A stretch of 15,691 bases of DNA from an uncultured Collinsella sp. (GTDB lineage: Bacteria > Actinomycetota > Coriobacteriia > Coriobacteriales > Coriobacteriaceae): contig CABRIC010000042.1 in NCBI GenBank assembly GCA_902470905.1, positions 1-15,691 on the forward strand, in the 5' to 3' direction. Positions 1 through 6,763 of the stretch are shown here, piece after piece. The stretch's first letter is position 1, and every line of letters begins with the position of its first letter. The notes below the pieces were generated by a model. The model was not told the DNA's origin and searched no databases. It saw nothing but the letters and a program-made list of their open reading frames with translations. The position numbers were made by a program, and so were the translations under genes.

Positions 1-46
1 AGATAGCGTAGCGTCTCGTGGGCTCGGAGATGTGTATAAGAGACAG
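1..46. other. Illumina/Nextera adapter read-through (assembly artefact)
   Basis: Positions 13-46 match the 34-base Nextera read-2 adapter, ending in the mosaic-end sequence AGATGTGTATAAGAGACAG (28-46). Positions 1-4 (AGAT) match the last four bases of the P7 primer, which leaves 5-12 (AGCGTAGC) exactly where an 8-base i7 index would sit. Translated in frame with the next gene, the adapter gives the artefactual start MGSEMCIRDR. These bases are not genomic, and the contig end here is a library artefact. Confidence 0.97.
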
Positions 47-416
47 GTCTACGACTGACCTGGCGGTTGGTGCGACGGTGACCACGGCTGCCGGTCTTTC
101 CGTCGTTGTCGATTCCGTCCAGCCCGGCCTCACAAATTATGACGGTTCGACCATGACGGGCATTCACGTCACGTACGTCAACAATGGTGATGAGGGCGCA
201 GATTACAACATCTACGACTGGAAGGGCGAGGACGCCAACGGCGCTCAGCAGAATCAGGGTTACTACAGCGAGGGCTCCGATGAGCTGCAGTCTGGTACCC
301 TTGCCGCTGGTGGCTCTGTGGCGGGCAATATCTACTTTGATGGCGATATCAAGAAGGCACTGTATTTTGCCAACATGTTTGATAAGTCTGCCACTGCAAG
401 CTGGGTGTTGGCCTAG
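47..416 (+). CDS. DUF4352-like surface/lipoprotein, C-terminal part only
   Basis: This is the C-terminal ~122 residues of a protein whose start is lost at the adapter junction. It resembles the telokin-like DUF4352 immunoglobulin fold: an opening 'VGATVTTAAGLSVVVDSVQPG', a central strand 'HVTYVNNGDEGADYN', a residue run around 'YDWKGEDANGAQ', and the closing '...LAAGGSVAGNIYFDGD'. Proteins with this domain in Gram-positives are usually lipoproteins or secreted proteins of unknown binding function. The signal peptide or lipobox that would confirm export is missing. The TAG stop lies 39 bases before the next gene on the same strand, so it may be cotranscribed with the helix-turn-helix gene. The family call is by pattern recognition only; function is unknown. 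Confidence 0.6.
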
Positions 417-455
417 CATGTCGCTACCGTTGCGCCGTATGGGAGGTGAAGTCGT

Positions 456-878
456 ATGCCCGATAAAAAGCTGACTGACGAGTTGCTCAATGAGCTTCTC
501 GACGCGCCAAACATCGATGGCTATATCAAAGAACACGACTTTGCCGCCCCGTCGCTTTCGGACTACCTGAAGCAGCTACTGCGGGAAAAGGGCTTGGAGC
601 GCTCGCGCGTGGTCCGTATGGCTGATTTCAATGAGACCTTTGGCTATCAGATCTTTACCGGTGCGCGTCATCCGAGTCGCAATAAGGTGCTGCAGATTGC
701 CTTTGCGATGGCGCTGACGCTCAAAGAGACCAACCGTGCGCTGACGGCTGCCGGGGTAAGCGTCCTTAACTGCAAGGACCGCCGCGATGCGATTATCATC
801 TTTTGCATCGATCGCGGGTGCAGTCTCCAAAAGGTCAACGAGGAACTGTATCGCTTTGGCGAGGAGACGGTGAGTTAG
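456..878 (+). CDS. Small helix-turn-helix (XRE-like) protein paired with a Ser/Thr kinase
   Basis: A 140-residue soluble protein with a good Shine-Dalgarno (GGGAGG, 441-446) nine bases before the ATG. Residues ~33-82 ('SLSDYLKQLLREKGLERS' through 'RNKVLQIAFAMAL') have the spacing of an XRE/Cro-type helix-turn-helix: a short helix, the 'RVVRMADF' turn, and a recognition helix around 'YQIFTGARHPSRNKV'. The C-terminal 50 residues are helical and carry two cysteines. There is no transmembrane segment. It sits 98 bases ahead of a protein kinase gene on the same strand; short HTH proteins next to such kinases recur in anaerobic Gram-positives. Inference: it may be a substrate or partner of the kinase, or a regulator of this locus. 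The HTH-kinase link is not proven here. Confidence 0.6.
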   Translation: MPDKKLTDELLNELLDAPNIDGYIKEHDFAAPSLSDYLKQLLREKGLERSRVVRMADFNETFGYQIFTGARHPSRNKVLQIAFAMALTLKETNRALTAAGVSVLNCKDRRDAIIIFCIDRGCSLQKVNEELYRFGEETVS

Positions 879-928
879 CGGCTGATACCTGAGCCGGTAG
901 AGCTGTCGAACAACGATGCAAACGAACG

Positions 929-969
929 GGGCGCGGATGCCATGGGGTGTCTGCGCCCTGCGCTATGAT
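929..969 (+). promoter_or_regulatory. Hairpin plus TATGAT -10 in front of the kinase gene
   Basis: GGGCGC (929-934) is mirrored by GCGCCC (953-958), giving a 6-bp stem, and five bases later comes a TATGAT -10 box (964-969). A transcript from this box would start at about 975-977, at or next to the chosen ATG, which suggests a leaderless or near-leaderless mRNA. No convincing -35 is visible. The hairpin has no U-tract, so terminator function for the upstream gene is doubtful. Confidence 0.45.
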
Positions 970-976
970 GGAGGCT

Positions 977-2356
977 ATGGATACTCAGAGCCCAACATAT
1001 TCCGATGACGAGCTGACCGCAGCGCTTGCCGAGCACCTGGCGTCGCTCGATCGCGACGACAGCTATCGCGTGGAGCGTGTACTTAAGCGCTCGTCCGTTG
1101 AAGCAACCGAGCTCGTGTACTTTGAAGGAACCGGCGGTGGTTCGCTCGGCCCCTTTGTCCGTAAACGCATCGATGCTTCGGCTCAAATCGGCGGGGCATA
1201 CGAGCGTCTGTTTGCCGCTCAGCGGGCAGGCAGGCGTTTTGAGCACCTGCCCAGAATCGTCGATTGTCGTCGTGTGGGCGACGAGCTCAACGTGGTTATG
1301 GAATACATCGAAGGGGAGACGCTCGGGGCGCTGGTGGACCGTCTGGGAGCCACCCCCGATTATGCGCGTGAATTGTATCCTGCCCTATGCGATGCCGTGG
1401 GCGAGCTCCACGCCGGTTTTGCAATAGCGGGGGAGACGTCGGCGCCGGTGATCCATCGCGATCTCAAGCCGTCGAATATCATCGTGACAGGTGCCAACTA
1501 TACGCCTGATGACGGCCTGACATTTTCATCGCTGGTGATTATCGACCTGGGGATCGCGCGCGTATGGCGCGATGGCGCCGATGCCGACACCGTCAAGTTT
1601 GGGACACGGCCCTATGCGCCGCCCGAGCAGTATGGGTTTGGGCAGACGAGTGTGCGCAGCGACGTCTACGCACTTGGCGCCCTGTTGTTCTTCTGCTTGA
1701 CGGGAGTCGACCCTAAACCAGGGCTCGACATGCGCGAGCAATGCGAGGCGCGCGGTATTCCCACTCCACTTGCCGATGCCGTCTGCATGTCGATGGCGCT
1801 CGATCCGGCCAAGCGTTTTGCGAGTGCGGAAGCGTTGGGACGGGCGACGCGCGCGGCATACGATCTGAGTCGCCCCGTGCGGCCTCCTGCGCCTGCGCCT
1901 GTCCGTACTCCAGACTCGGAGACGGTGTTGACGCCCCAAGGGTTCCAGAACCCCGCAGGGCTTCCTAGGCCTGCCGCCTCCGTTGCATGCGGTCTGCTCT
2001 CTCGCGCTCCGGAGTCTCTGGGGCGCATTTGGAATACGCTCGTCTGCTTCTCGCTGCTTGTGTTCTTTGCCGGAAGTCACTTTGCCGTCTTTCACCCCAC
2101 CGGAGCAAACCAAAGCTACCCGACGTGGCTTCTCATAATCGAGTATTTTTTCTTTGTCGATGGCCTTATGGTGCTTATGCATTTTGCGCTGCTCGATAAG
2201 CGCCGTCTTCGTCGGCGATTCGCGCTGCTCGACAGCTATCGCGGCAAGAAGCTCGCGAAACTCTGGCTCAAGGCATTGGGTGTGCTGCTCCTATGCATGA
2301 TCGTCATAGTCGCGGTTGCCAATGCGACCGGCGTCGTCGATACCTCCGCTACCTAA
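977..2356 (+). CDS. Membrane-anchored Ser/Thr protein kinase without canonical Gly loop
   Basis: A 459-residue Hanks-type kinase. Counting from the ATG at 977: probable ATP lysine K63 in 'FVRKRI', helix-C glutamate E76, catalytic loop HRDLKPSN (160-167), metal-binding DLG (190-192, replacing DFG), activation segment 'FGTRPYAPPEQ' (208-218) and 'SDVYALG' (228-234). A Pro-rich linker (~298-335) leads to three hydrophobic segments (~352-372, 383-402, 432-452), so the kinase domain is probably cytoplasmic and membrane-tethered, with no PASTA sensor. The glycine-rich GxGxxG loop expected near residue 40 reads KRSSVEATELVY instead. The frame is open to a GTG at 947 and in-frame ATGs at 965 and 968; 977 was chosen because it fits the TATGAT box and GGAGG lies just before it, but the two-base spacing makes the start uncertain. 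Confidence 0.85.
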   Translation: MDTQSPTYSDDELTAALAEHLASLDRDDSYRVERVLKRSSVEATELVYFEGTGGGSLGPFVRKRIDASAQIGGAYERLFAAQRAGRRFEHLPRIVDCRRVGDELNVVMEYIEGETLGALVDRLGATPDYARELYPALCDAVGELHAGFAIAGETSAPVIHRDLKPSNIIVTGANYTPDDGLTFSSLVIIDLGIARVWRDGADADTVKFGTRPYAPPEQYGFGQTSVRSDVYALGALLFFCLTGVDPKPGLDMREQCEARGIPTPLADAVCMSMALDPAKRFASAEALGRATRAAYDLSRPVRPPAPAPVRTPDSETVLTPQGFQNPAGLPRPAASVACGLLSRAPESLGRIWNTLVCFSLLVFFAGSHFAVFHPTGANQSYPTWLLIIEYFFFVDGLMVLMHFALLDKRRLRRRFALLDSYRGKKLAKLWLKALGVLLLCMIVIVAVANATGVVDTSAT

Positions 2357-2360
2357 AAGA

Positions 2361-2383
2361 AAAGGGCCCCATTGGGGCCCTTT
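2361..2383. terminator. Bidirectional intrinsic terminator
   Basis: AAAGGGCCCC and GGGGCCCTTT form a 10-bp stem around a three-base loop, with A-rich sequence on the left (2354-2363) and T residues on the right. It lies between the kinase stop (2356) and the stop of the convergent hydrolase gene (2394) and can serve both. Confidence 0.9.
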
Positions 2384-2393
2384 GCAGTTGCAC

Positions 2394-3527
2394 TTAGATG
2401 CGGTTCATCTGAGCGGCGACTTTGTTGTACCAGTCCTGCCACGTGGGTGGGCAGTACTTTTTGGCCGCAGCCGGGGTAAGGGTAGAGCCGTAGTTGGCGC
2501 CCAGATAGGCAACGTGAGCGGAGATGCCCTCGCTCCAGCTGCCAAAGCTGCGCCAGCCGCCGCCACGTGCACTCCAGCCCCAGGCGTTGTAAGAATTGGC
2601 GCAATAAGCACCCTTGGTGCTCTCGATGCAGGCGATGGCGGGGGACCAACGGGGGTCGACGCCGGTATTCCAAGCGGCGACGGCAAAGTTATAGCCCTGG
2701 CCTGCCATGGGGGAGCCGGCGAGATAATTGTCGATGCGGCTCGTCCACTCATTAATGAACGAATCGTAATCGGAGCTACCGGTATTGGCGTTGTTCACTG
2801 TGGTGTCGATGGTGGTGTTGGTGTTGGTGGCCTGGCTGCTGGAATTGCTGCCGCTTACGCCCTCGCCCGAGAGCTTCTCGGCGGCAGCGGCCTTATCGGC
2901 CTCAAGCTTGGCAAGCTCGGCGGCATTTTCCTGCTCGGCTTTTGCCTGCGCCTCGCTGCGGAGCTGCTGGGCCTGCGCCAGCGCGTCCTCGGCGTTTTTC
3001 TGCTCTGCCTCAAGCTGAGACTTGGCCTGCTGGAGCTCGGCCTTGTTCTGCTCGAGTTCGGTTTGCATGTTATTGAGCTCTTCGATCTCGTCGACGCTCG
3101 AGCTCGTGATCTGGTTGGTGTATTTGCAGGTCGTGATGAACTCACCCAGGCTCTGCGCGTTGACCAGGAAGCTCACGATGGGATTGGTGCCCTTCTGATA
3201 CTTGTACAGATCGCGCATGGCAGAGCTTGCCTTGGCCTGCTGCTCGGGAAGCTTAGCCTCGATTTCCTCGATGCTTGCCTCATTGGAGTCAATCTGCTTT
3301 TGCAGGTCATCGAGTTTGGTGCGGGCGTCGTTGTAGGCGCTCGTGGCGGCTTCGATCTTCTGCTGGGCTGCGGAAAGCTGGTCCTGCGTTGCCTGCGAGG
3401 CGGCATACGCCGCAACGGGGGAGAGCATCGGCGTGGCCGTCAGCGCAACGGCGAGCGCGGCGCTCGTGATGATACGAGCCGGCTTCGACGCAATGAGCGC
3501 TGCGGTGCGATGATTCGAATGCTGCAT
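2394..3527 (-). CDS. Secreted coiled-coil peptidoglycan hydrolase with lysozyme-like C-terminal domain
   Basis: A 377-residue exported protein. A signal peptide (residues 1-42, ending in AYA then AS) precedes a long Gln/Glu/Ala-rich coiled coil (~45-225) of the type seen at the N-terminus of PcsB/NlpC-P60 cell-separation proteins, including 'MRDLYKYQKGTNPIVSFL'. A Ser/Asn/Thr linker (~226-258) leads to a C-terminal domain of ~115 residues with 'SPAIACIESTKG' (candidate catalytic Glu302) and 'SYNAWGWSARGGGWRSF', which looks like the glucosaminidase/lysozyme superfamily rather than NlpC/P60. Predicted role: cutting glycan strands during growth or separation. The frame extends to a TTG at 3542, but the ATG at 3527 has an AGAGGGA ribosome site nine bases upstream. 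The upstream region has a -10 (TAGAAT) and palindromic sites. Confidence 0.8.
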   Translation of the reverse strand: MQHSNHRTAALIASKPARIITSAALAVALTATPMLSPVAAYAASQATQDQLSAAQQKIEAATSAYNDARTKLDDLQKQIDSNEASIEEIEAKLPEQQAKASSAMRDLYKYQKGTNPIVSFLVNAQSLGEFITTCKYTNQITSSSVDEIEELNNMQTELEQNKAELQQAKSQLEAEQKNAEDALAQAQQLRSEAQAKAEQENAAELAKLEADKAAAAEKLSGEGVSGSNSSSQATNTNTTIDTTVNNANTGSSDYDSFINEWTSRIDNYLAGSPMAGQGYNFAVAAWNTGVDPRWSPAIACIESTKGAYCANSYNAWGWSARGGGWRSFGSWSEGISAHVAYLGANYGSTLTPAAAKKYCPPTWQDWYNKVAAQMNRI

Positions 3528-3569
3528 CCAGTCCCTCTGCAATCAATCGTAGGTTATGGTTCGAACGGT

Positions 3570-3696
3570 ATTCTACTACTGCTTTCGACCTCAACTTGAA
3601 CCTTAAAGGTTCCAAAGGGTCAAGTTGAACTTGAGGCTTTGGCCTTGACCTGCAGAAATGGTGAATTGTTGAGAAACCATAGAGTTCAACTTTAAC
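3570..3696 (-). promoter_or_regulatory. Hydrolase promoter with a cluster of palindromic operator-like sites
   Basis: On the minus strand TAGAAT (3570-3575) is a good -10, 43 bases before the ATG. The -35 position (about 3593-3598) falls inside site A (3591-3604, TCAACTTGAACCTT), which is mirrored with one mismatch by AAGGGTCAAGTTGA (3615-3628). That second arm overlaps site B, the perfect 15-base palindrome TCAAGTTGAACTTGA (3620-3634). Site C, GTTCAACTTTAAC (3684-3696), is a degenerate copy. The palindromes could bind a dimeric regulator or fold as RNA if a start lies further upstream. The regulator is not identified. Confidence 0.5.
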
Positions 3697-3703
3697 GTTA
3701 CAG

Positions 3704-3760
3704 AGCCCTGTTTGAGAGGAGTTTAGGGCTGTAAAAGCCATCTCAACGTGGGGTTTTACA
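3704..3760 (-). terminator. Tandem hairpins after the MOSC gene
   Basis: On the minus strand, TGTAAAACCC (3760-3751) pairs with GGCTTTTACA (3739-3730) with one mismatch, directly after the MOSC stop. It is followed by a second, 6-bp hairpin (AGCCCT/AGGGCT, 3730-3725 and 3709-3704). Neither has a long U-run, so termination strength is uncertain. Confidence 0.45.
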
Positions 3761-3761
3761 A

Positions 3762-4394
3762 CTACAGCGTGCCCTTCTGGCGAGCCTGCTCAATCTCTTC
3801 GATGGCCTCGGCGGGGGTGAACGAACAGGTGCCGTCGCCGAGTTTGATTACCTGGATATCGTCGCCGGCGTAGACCTCTCCACCCTTTAGTACCACGCCA
3901 AAAACGCCCTCGTGGGGAAAGATGCAGTCGCCGGCAAGATAGTAGATGGCACAGCGTGTGTGGCAGACCTTGCCGATCTGACTGATTTCGACGATCACGT
4001 CGCTTCCAAGCTTGAGCTGCGTTCCCAGGGGGAGCGAGAGCAGGTTGAGGCCCTGGGTTGTGAAGTTCTCGCCAAAGTCGCCCTCGTGCACATCGAGCCC
4101 GCGGGCCTGCGCCGTCTGGATGGACTCTGCGGCCAAAAAGGAAACCTGACGGTGCCAATGCCCGGCGTGTGCGTCGGAGGCGAGGCCAAATTGCTCTATA
4201 ACGGTGTCGTGTCCATCGGCGACGGGCGACTTGCGCGTGCCCTTGCGTGCCGACGTGTTGATCGAGACGATGCGGGCGGGTCCGTTGTAGGCGTCGTTTG
4301 CCGTGCACAGGGGAGCGGTCGCTTTCGCACGTTCCGCCAGCTCGCGCCTCGCGGCATTGAGGATGGGATTATCGGTCGGATGGTCTTGGGGCAC
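3762..4394 (-). CDS. MOSC-domain protein
   Basis: A 210-residue soluble protein whose residues ~38-205 form a MOSC (molybdenum cofactor sulfurase C-terminal) domain: 'NGPARIVSINTSARKGTRK', 'LASDAHAGHWHRQVSFLA' (71-88), 'EGDFGENFTTQGLNL' (104-118) and 'KVCHTRCAIYYLAGDC' (142-157) with Cys144 and Cys148, then 'GVFGVVLKGGEVYAGD'. MOSC proteins bind or use molybdenum cofactor or transfer sulfur, and many stand-alone members such as the YiiM type reduce N-hydroxylated compounds. No molybdenum cofactor gene is seen nearby, so the substrate is open. The start is a GTG with AAAGG eight bases upstream; the first ~37 residues precede the domain. It is divergent from the D-aspartate ligase gene with 222 bases between the starts. 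Confidence 0.85.
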   Translation of the reverse strand: MPQDHPTDNPILNAARRELAERAKATAPLCTANDAYNGPARIVSINTSARKGTRKSPVADGHDTVIEQFGLASDAHAGHWHRQVSFLAAESIQTAQARGLDVHEGDFGENFTTQGLNLLSLPLGTQLKLGSDVIVEISQIGKVCHTRCAIYYLAGDCIFPHEGVFGVVLKGGEVYAGDDIQVIKLGDGTCSFTPAEAIEEIEQARQKGTL

Positions 4395-4530
4395 GTGTGC
4401 GCCTTTCGCTCGAAGATGTCAATACGCTGAATCCTACAACAACGGTAGGTTCATTGCCCATTGTCATACAACGGTGGGCGCCGTCTTCGTGCTGGACGAT
4501 TACGTCGATTGCCATAGATACGGTGGAGCT

Positions 4531-4611
4531 TTGGGCGCCGGCGGCTTGGCACGCTAGAATAAATCAGTTGCGCAAAGACCGCCCGTTGTGTGGGCAGTTC
4601 ATGATAGGAAG
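4531..4611 (+). promoter_or_regulatory. Promoter and ribosome site of the D-aspartate ligase gene
   Basis: TAGAAT at 4555-4560 is the -10; TTGGGC at 4531-4536 lies 18 bases upstream as a weak -35. Seven bases after the -10 is the perfect palindrome TTGCGCAA (4568-4575), at the predicted transcription start. The same eight bases occur at the matching place before the racemase gene. AGGAAG (4606-4611) is the ribosome site, five bases before the ATG. Confidence 0.55.
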
Positions 4612-4616
4612 TTTCC

Positions 4617-5873
4617 ATGGCATTGCAATTTACAGAGCGCGAGTTCATTCCCGTGCTGCTTGGTGGCGACATCAACGCCTATTCGGTGGCGCGCGCCTTC
4701 TACGAGGAGTACCAGGTCAAGAGTCTGGTCTTTGGCAAGTATCAGACGGGTCCCGCGTACCGCAGCCAGATTATCGACTACACACCCAACGTGGATATCG
4801 ACACCATGCCCGTGATGCTCAAAACCGTCAACGGCATTGCCCAAGCGCATGCCGATAAGACGATTGTCCTTGTGGGCTGCGGCGACAACTATGTCGCTCT
4901 CGTGGCTCAAGCCAAGGATGCTCATGAGCTGGCGGATAACATCGTCGCTCCCTACGCGCCCTACAGCATGCTCGAGCAGTGTCAGAAGAAGGAGATCTTC
5001 TACGAGCTGTGCGAGAAGCATGGCGTGCCCTATCCGCACACGTTTACCTTTACCAAGGCGATGCTCAATGCCCAGGGTGAGGCGCCTGCCGAAGTGCTCG
5101 ACCAGATCGATTTTCCTTACCCGATGATTCTGAAGCCTTCTGACGGCATCATGTGGTGGCAGCATGAGTTCGAGGGCCAGAAGAAGGCCTATGAGATTGC
5201 CGACCGCGCCGAGCTGGAACAGGTCATTCGCGATTCGTATGCCAGCGGCTACACCGACGATCTGATCTTGCAGGATCGCGTGCCCGGCAACGACGAGTAC
5301 ATGCGCGTGCTCACCAGCTATTCCGACCGCAACGGCAAGGTGCGCATGATGTGCCTGGGCCATGTGCTGCTCGAGGAGCATCAGCCCCACGGTGTCGGCA
5401 ACCATGCCTGTATCATTACCGAGCCCAACGACGAGCTCATGGGCGGCGTGCGCAAGTTGCTCGAGGACCTTCACTTTGTGGGCTATTCCAACTTTGACGT
5501 AAAGTACGACGAGCGCGACGGCTCGTTTAAGTTCTTCGATTTCAACACGCGCCAGGGCCGCAGCAACTACTACGTTACCAACAGCGGCTTTAACGTTGCC
5601 AAGTATGTGGTGGACGAGTATGTGTTCAACCGTTCGTTTGAGCCGGAGTTTGTGACGGCTCAGGACGAGGCCCTGTGGATGGTCGTCCCCATGGGCGTCG
5701 TCGACAAGTACGTCAAGGATCCCGAGCTGCGCGCTAAGGTGCATCGCCTGGACAAGGAAGGCAAGGGCGCCGACCCTTCGTTTATGAAGGGCGACTTTGT
5801 CTTTAACCGCTGGCTGCGCATGTGGCACACCAAGCTGCGCCACTTTAAGCTGTTCAAGACGTATTACAAGTAG
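4617..5873 (+). CDS. D-aspartate ligase (ATP-grasp), peptidoglycan cross-bridge
   Basis: A 418-residue ATP-grasp enzyme resembling D-aspartate ligase Aslfm of Enterococcus faecium, which activates D-Asp with ATP and joins it to the side-chain amine of residue 3 of the peptidoglycan stem precursor in the cytoplasm. Visible features: N-terminal 'FIPVLLGGDINAYSVARAFYEEY' split here as FIPVLLGGDIN (10-20) and AYSVARAFYEEY (21-32); 'YELCEKHGVPYPHTF' (129-143); ATP-binding 'MILKPSDG' (170-177, K173); 'MRVLTSYSD' and 'VRMMCLGHVLLE' (229-253); 'NFDVKYDERDGSFKFFDFN' (292-310); and 'RQGRSNYYV' with the metal-binding Asp308/Asn310. Full length for the family. The next gene is an aspartate-type racemase that could supply D-Asp. 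It has its own promoter. Confidence 0.88.
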   Translation: MALQFTEREFIPVLLGGDINAYSVARAFYEEYQVKSLVFGKYQTGPAYRSQIIDYTPNVDIDTMPVMLKTVNGIAQAHADKTIVLVGCGDNYVALVAQAKDAHELADNIVAPYAPYSMLEQCQKKEIFYELCEKHGVPYPHTFTFTKAMLNAQGEAPAEVLDQIDFPYPMILKPSDGIMWWQHEFEGQKKAYEIADRAELEQVIRDSYASGYTDDLILQDRVPGNDEYMRVLTSYSDRNGKVRMMCLGHVLLEEHQPHGVGNHACIITEPNDELMGGVRKLLEDLHFVGYSNFDVKYDERDGSFKFFDFNTRQGRSNYYVTNSGFNVAKYVVDEYVFNRSFEPEFVTAQDEALWMVVPMGVVDKYVKDPELRAKVHRLDKEGKGADPSFMKGDFVFNRWLRMWHTKLRHFKLFKTYYK

Positions 5874-5882
5874 ATGAGCGCG

Positions 5883-5912
5883 GCGCCCGTCCGGTTTGCA
5901 TCGGGCGGGCGC
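5883..5912 (+). terminator. GC-rich hairpin between ligase and racemase genes
   Basis: GCGCCCGTCCGG (5883-5894) pairs with TCGGGCGGGCGC (5901-5912) through ten Watson-Crick pairs and one G-U, with a six-base loop. It starts nine bases after the ligase stop. There is no U-tract, so it may be a weak or factor-assisted terminator. It abuts the next promoter. Confidence 0.45.
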
Positions 5913-5915
5913 GGG

Positions 5916-5952
5916 TATGATACGCGCAATTGCGCAAGCGTCACCAAGGAGG
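5916..5952 (+). promoter_or_regulatory. Promoter and ribosome site of the racemase gene
   Basis: TATGAT (5916-5921) is the -10; no good -35 is seen. The perfect 12-base palindrome GCGCAATTGCGC (5924-5935) overlaps TTGCGCAA (5930-5937), eight bases after the -10 and so around the predicted start site. AAGGAGG (5946-5952) is a strong ribosome site five bases before the ATG. Confidence 0.55.
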
Positions 5953-5957
5953 CGGCG

Positions 5958-6704
5958 ATGGAAAAGCTGGGAGTTATCGGCGGCATGGGCGCCGAGGCCA
6001 CGTCGTATTACTACGACCAGGTAGTGCGTCATACGGCTGCTGCCTGCGATCAGGAACATATCGACATGGTGGTGCTCTCCAAGTCGACCATGCCCGACCG
6101 CACGTTGGCCATTAAGACCGGCGAGCATGCCAAGCTGCTGGCGACCATGAAAGAGTGTGCCCAGGCACTTGAGTCGCTGGGCTGTGCGCACATTGCCATT
6201 CCCTGCAACACGTCGCACTACTTCTACGACCAGATCCAGTCGTTTACGAAGGTGCCGATTATCCACATGCCGCGTGAGTCGGTTCGTTATGCCCTTGCGG
6301 GTGCGGTGATGGGGGAGTGCGAGTTCGATCCCAACCTGAGTATGCCGGCCGAGCCGGTGCACAAGATTGGCATTATGGGAACCGATGGCACCGTGGGCGC
6401 GGGCGTCTACGGCCGCGAATGTAAGGCTGCGGGTGTTGAGGTCGTCTATCCCAGCGAGAAACGTCAGAACGATGTGATGTCGCTTATCTACGATGATGTG
6501 AAGGCCGGACGTGAGCCCGATATGGATAAGTTCGACCGCGTGATGTGGGAGTTCGCCCGTAGCGGCTGCGACCGCGTCATTCTGGCCTGCACCGAGCTCT
6601 CGGTGCTGCAAAAGTACCGAGAGATGCCCGAGATCACCCTCGACGCCATGGATGTCCTGGTGCGCGAATCCATCATCCGCAGCGGCGCCCCCTACCGCCT
6701 CTAG
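5958..6704 (+). CDS. Aspartate/glutamate-family racemase (probable aspartate racemase)
   Basis: A 248-residue cofactor-independent racemase. The start 'LGVIGGMGAEATSYYYDQVV' is typical of the Asp/Glu racemase superfamily. The two catalytic cysteines are in place: Cys83 in 'IPCNTSHYFY' and Cys211 in 'ILACTELSVL'. It interconverts L- and D-amino acids by two-base proton transfer. Because the preceding gene is a D-aspartate ligase, L-Asp to D-Asp is the most likely reaction, as for the racemase next to aslfm in E. faecium; glutamate or broad specificity cannot be excluded from sequence alone. The frame is open upstream to 5874, but the ATG at 5958 has a strong AAGGAGG site, whereas the upstream part lies over a hairpin and promoter. 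It ends before a bidirectional terminator. Confidence 0.87.
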   Translation: MEKLGVIGGMGAEATSYYYDQVVRHTAAACDQEHIDMVVLSKSTMPDRTLAIKTGEHAKLLATMKECAQALESLGCAHIAIPCNTSHYFYDQIQSFTKVPIIHMPRESVRYALAGAVMGECEFDPNLSMPAEPVHKIGIMGTDGTVGAGVYGRECKAAGVEVVYPSEKRQNDVMSLIYDDVKAGREPDMDKFDRVMWEFARSGCDRVILACTELSVLQKYREMPEITLDAMDVLVRESIIRSGAPYRL

Positions 6705-6715
6705 CTTCCGACCCG

Positions 6716-6740
6716 CCAAAAAGGGACAGGTTAATTTTGG
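6716..6740. repeat. Short REP-like motif with GGGACAG core
   Basis: CCAAAA (6716-6721) and TTTTGG (6735-6740) flank AGGGACAGGTTAA, a short imperfect inverted repeat. The GGGACAG core recurs at 9396-9402, next to a larger palindrome that begins with GGGGAC. These look like scattered intergenic repeats; copy number elsewhere in the genome is unknown. Confidence 0.4.
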
Positions 6741-6763
6741 TAGGTTTTATCTGGTGAAACAGT

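Noticed and set aside
3551..3570. tRNA T-arm-like GGTTCGAAC
   Set aside because: No acceptor stem, anticodon arm or CCA context around it.
2316..3599. 427-residue plus-strand frame opposite the coiled-coil hydrolase
   Set aside because: Gly/Leu-rich reverse complement of the coiled coil; it also runs through a bidirectional terminator.
4432..4480. Two small inverted repeats in the MOSC/ligase divergent spacer (GAA-CCTAC/GTAGG-TTC and GCCCA/TGGGC)
   Set aside because: Short stems with bulges and no linked promoter or terminator feature; not strong enough to call.
4599..6719. 706-residue minus-strand open frame across the ligase and racemase genes
   Set aside because: It is an antisense shadow of two well-supported genes, with low-complexity His/Arg/Leu/Val composition and no ribosome site or motif.
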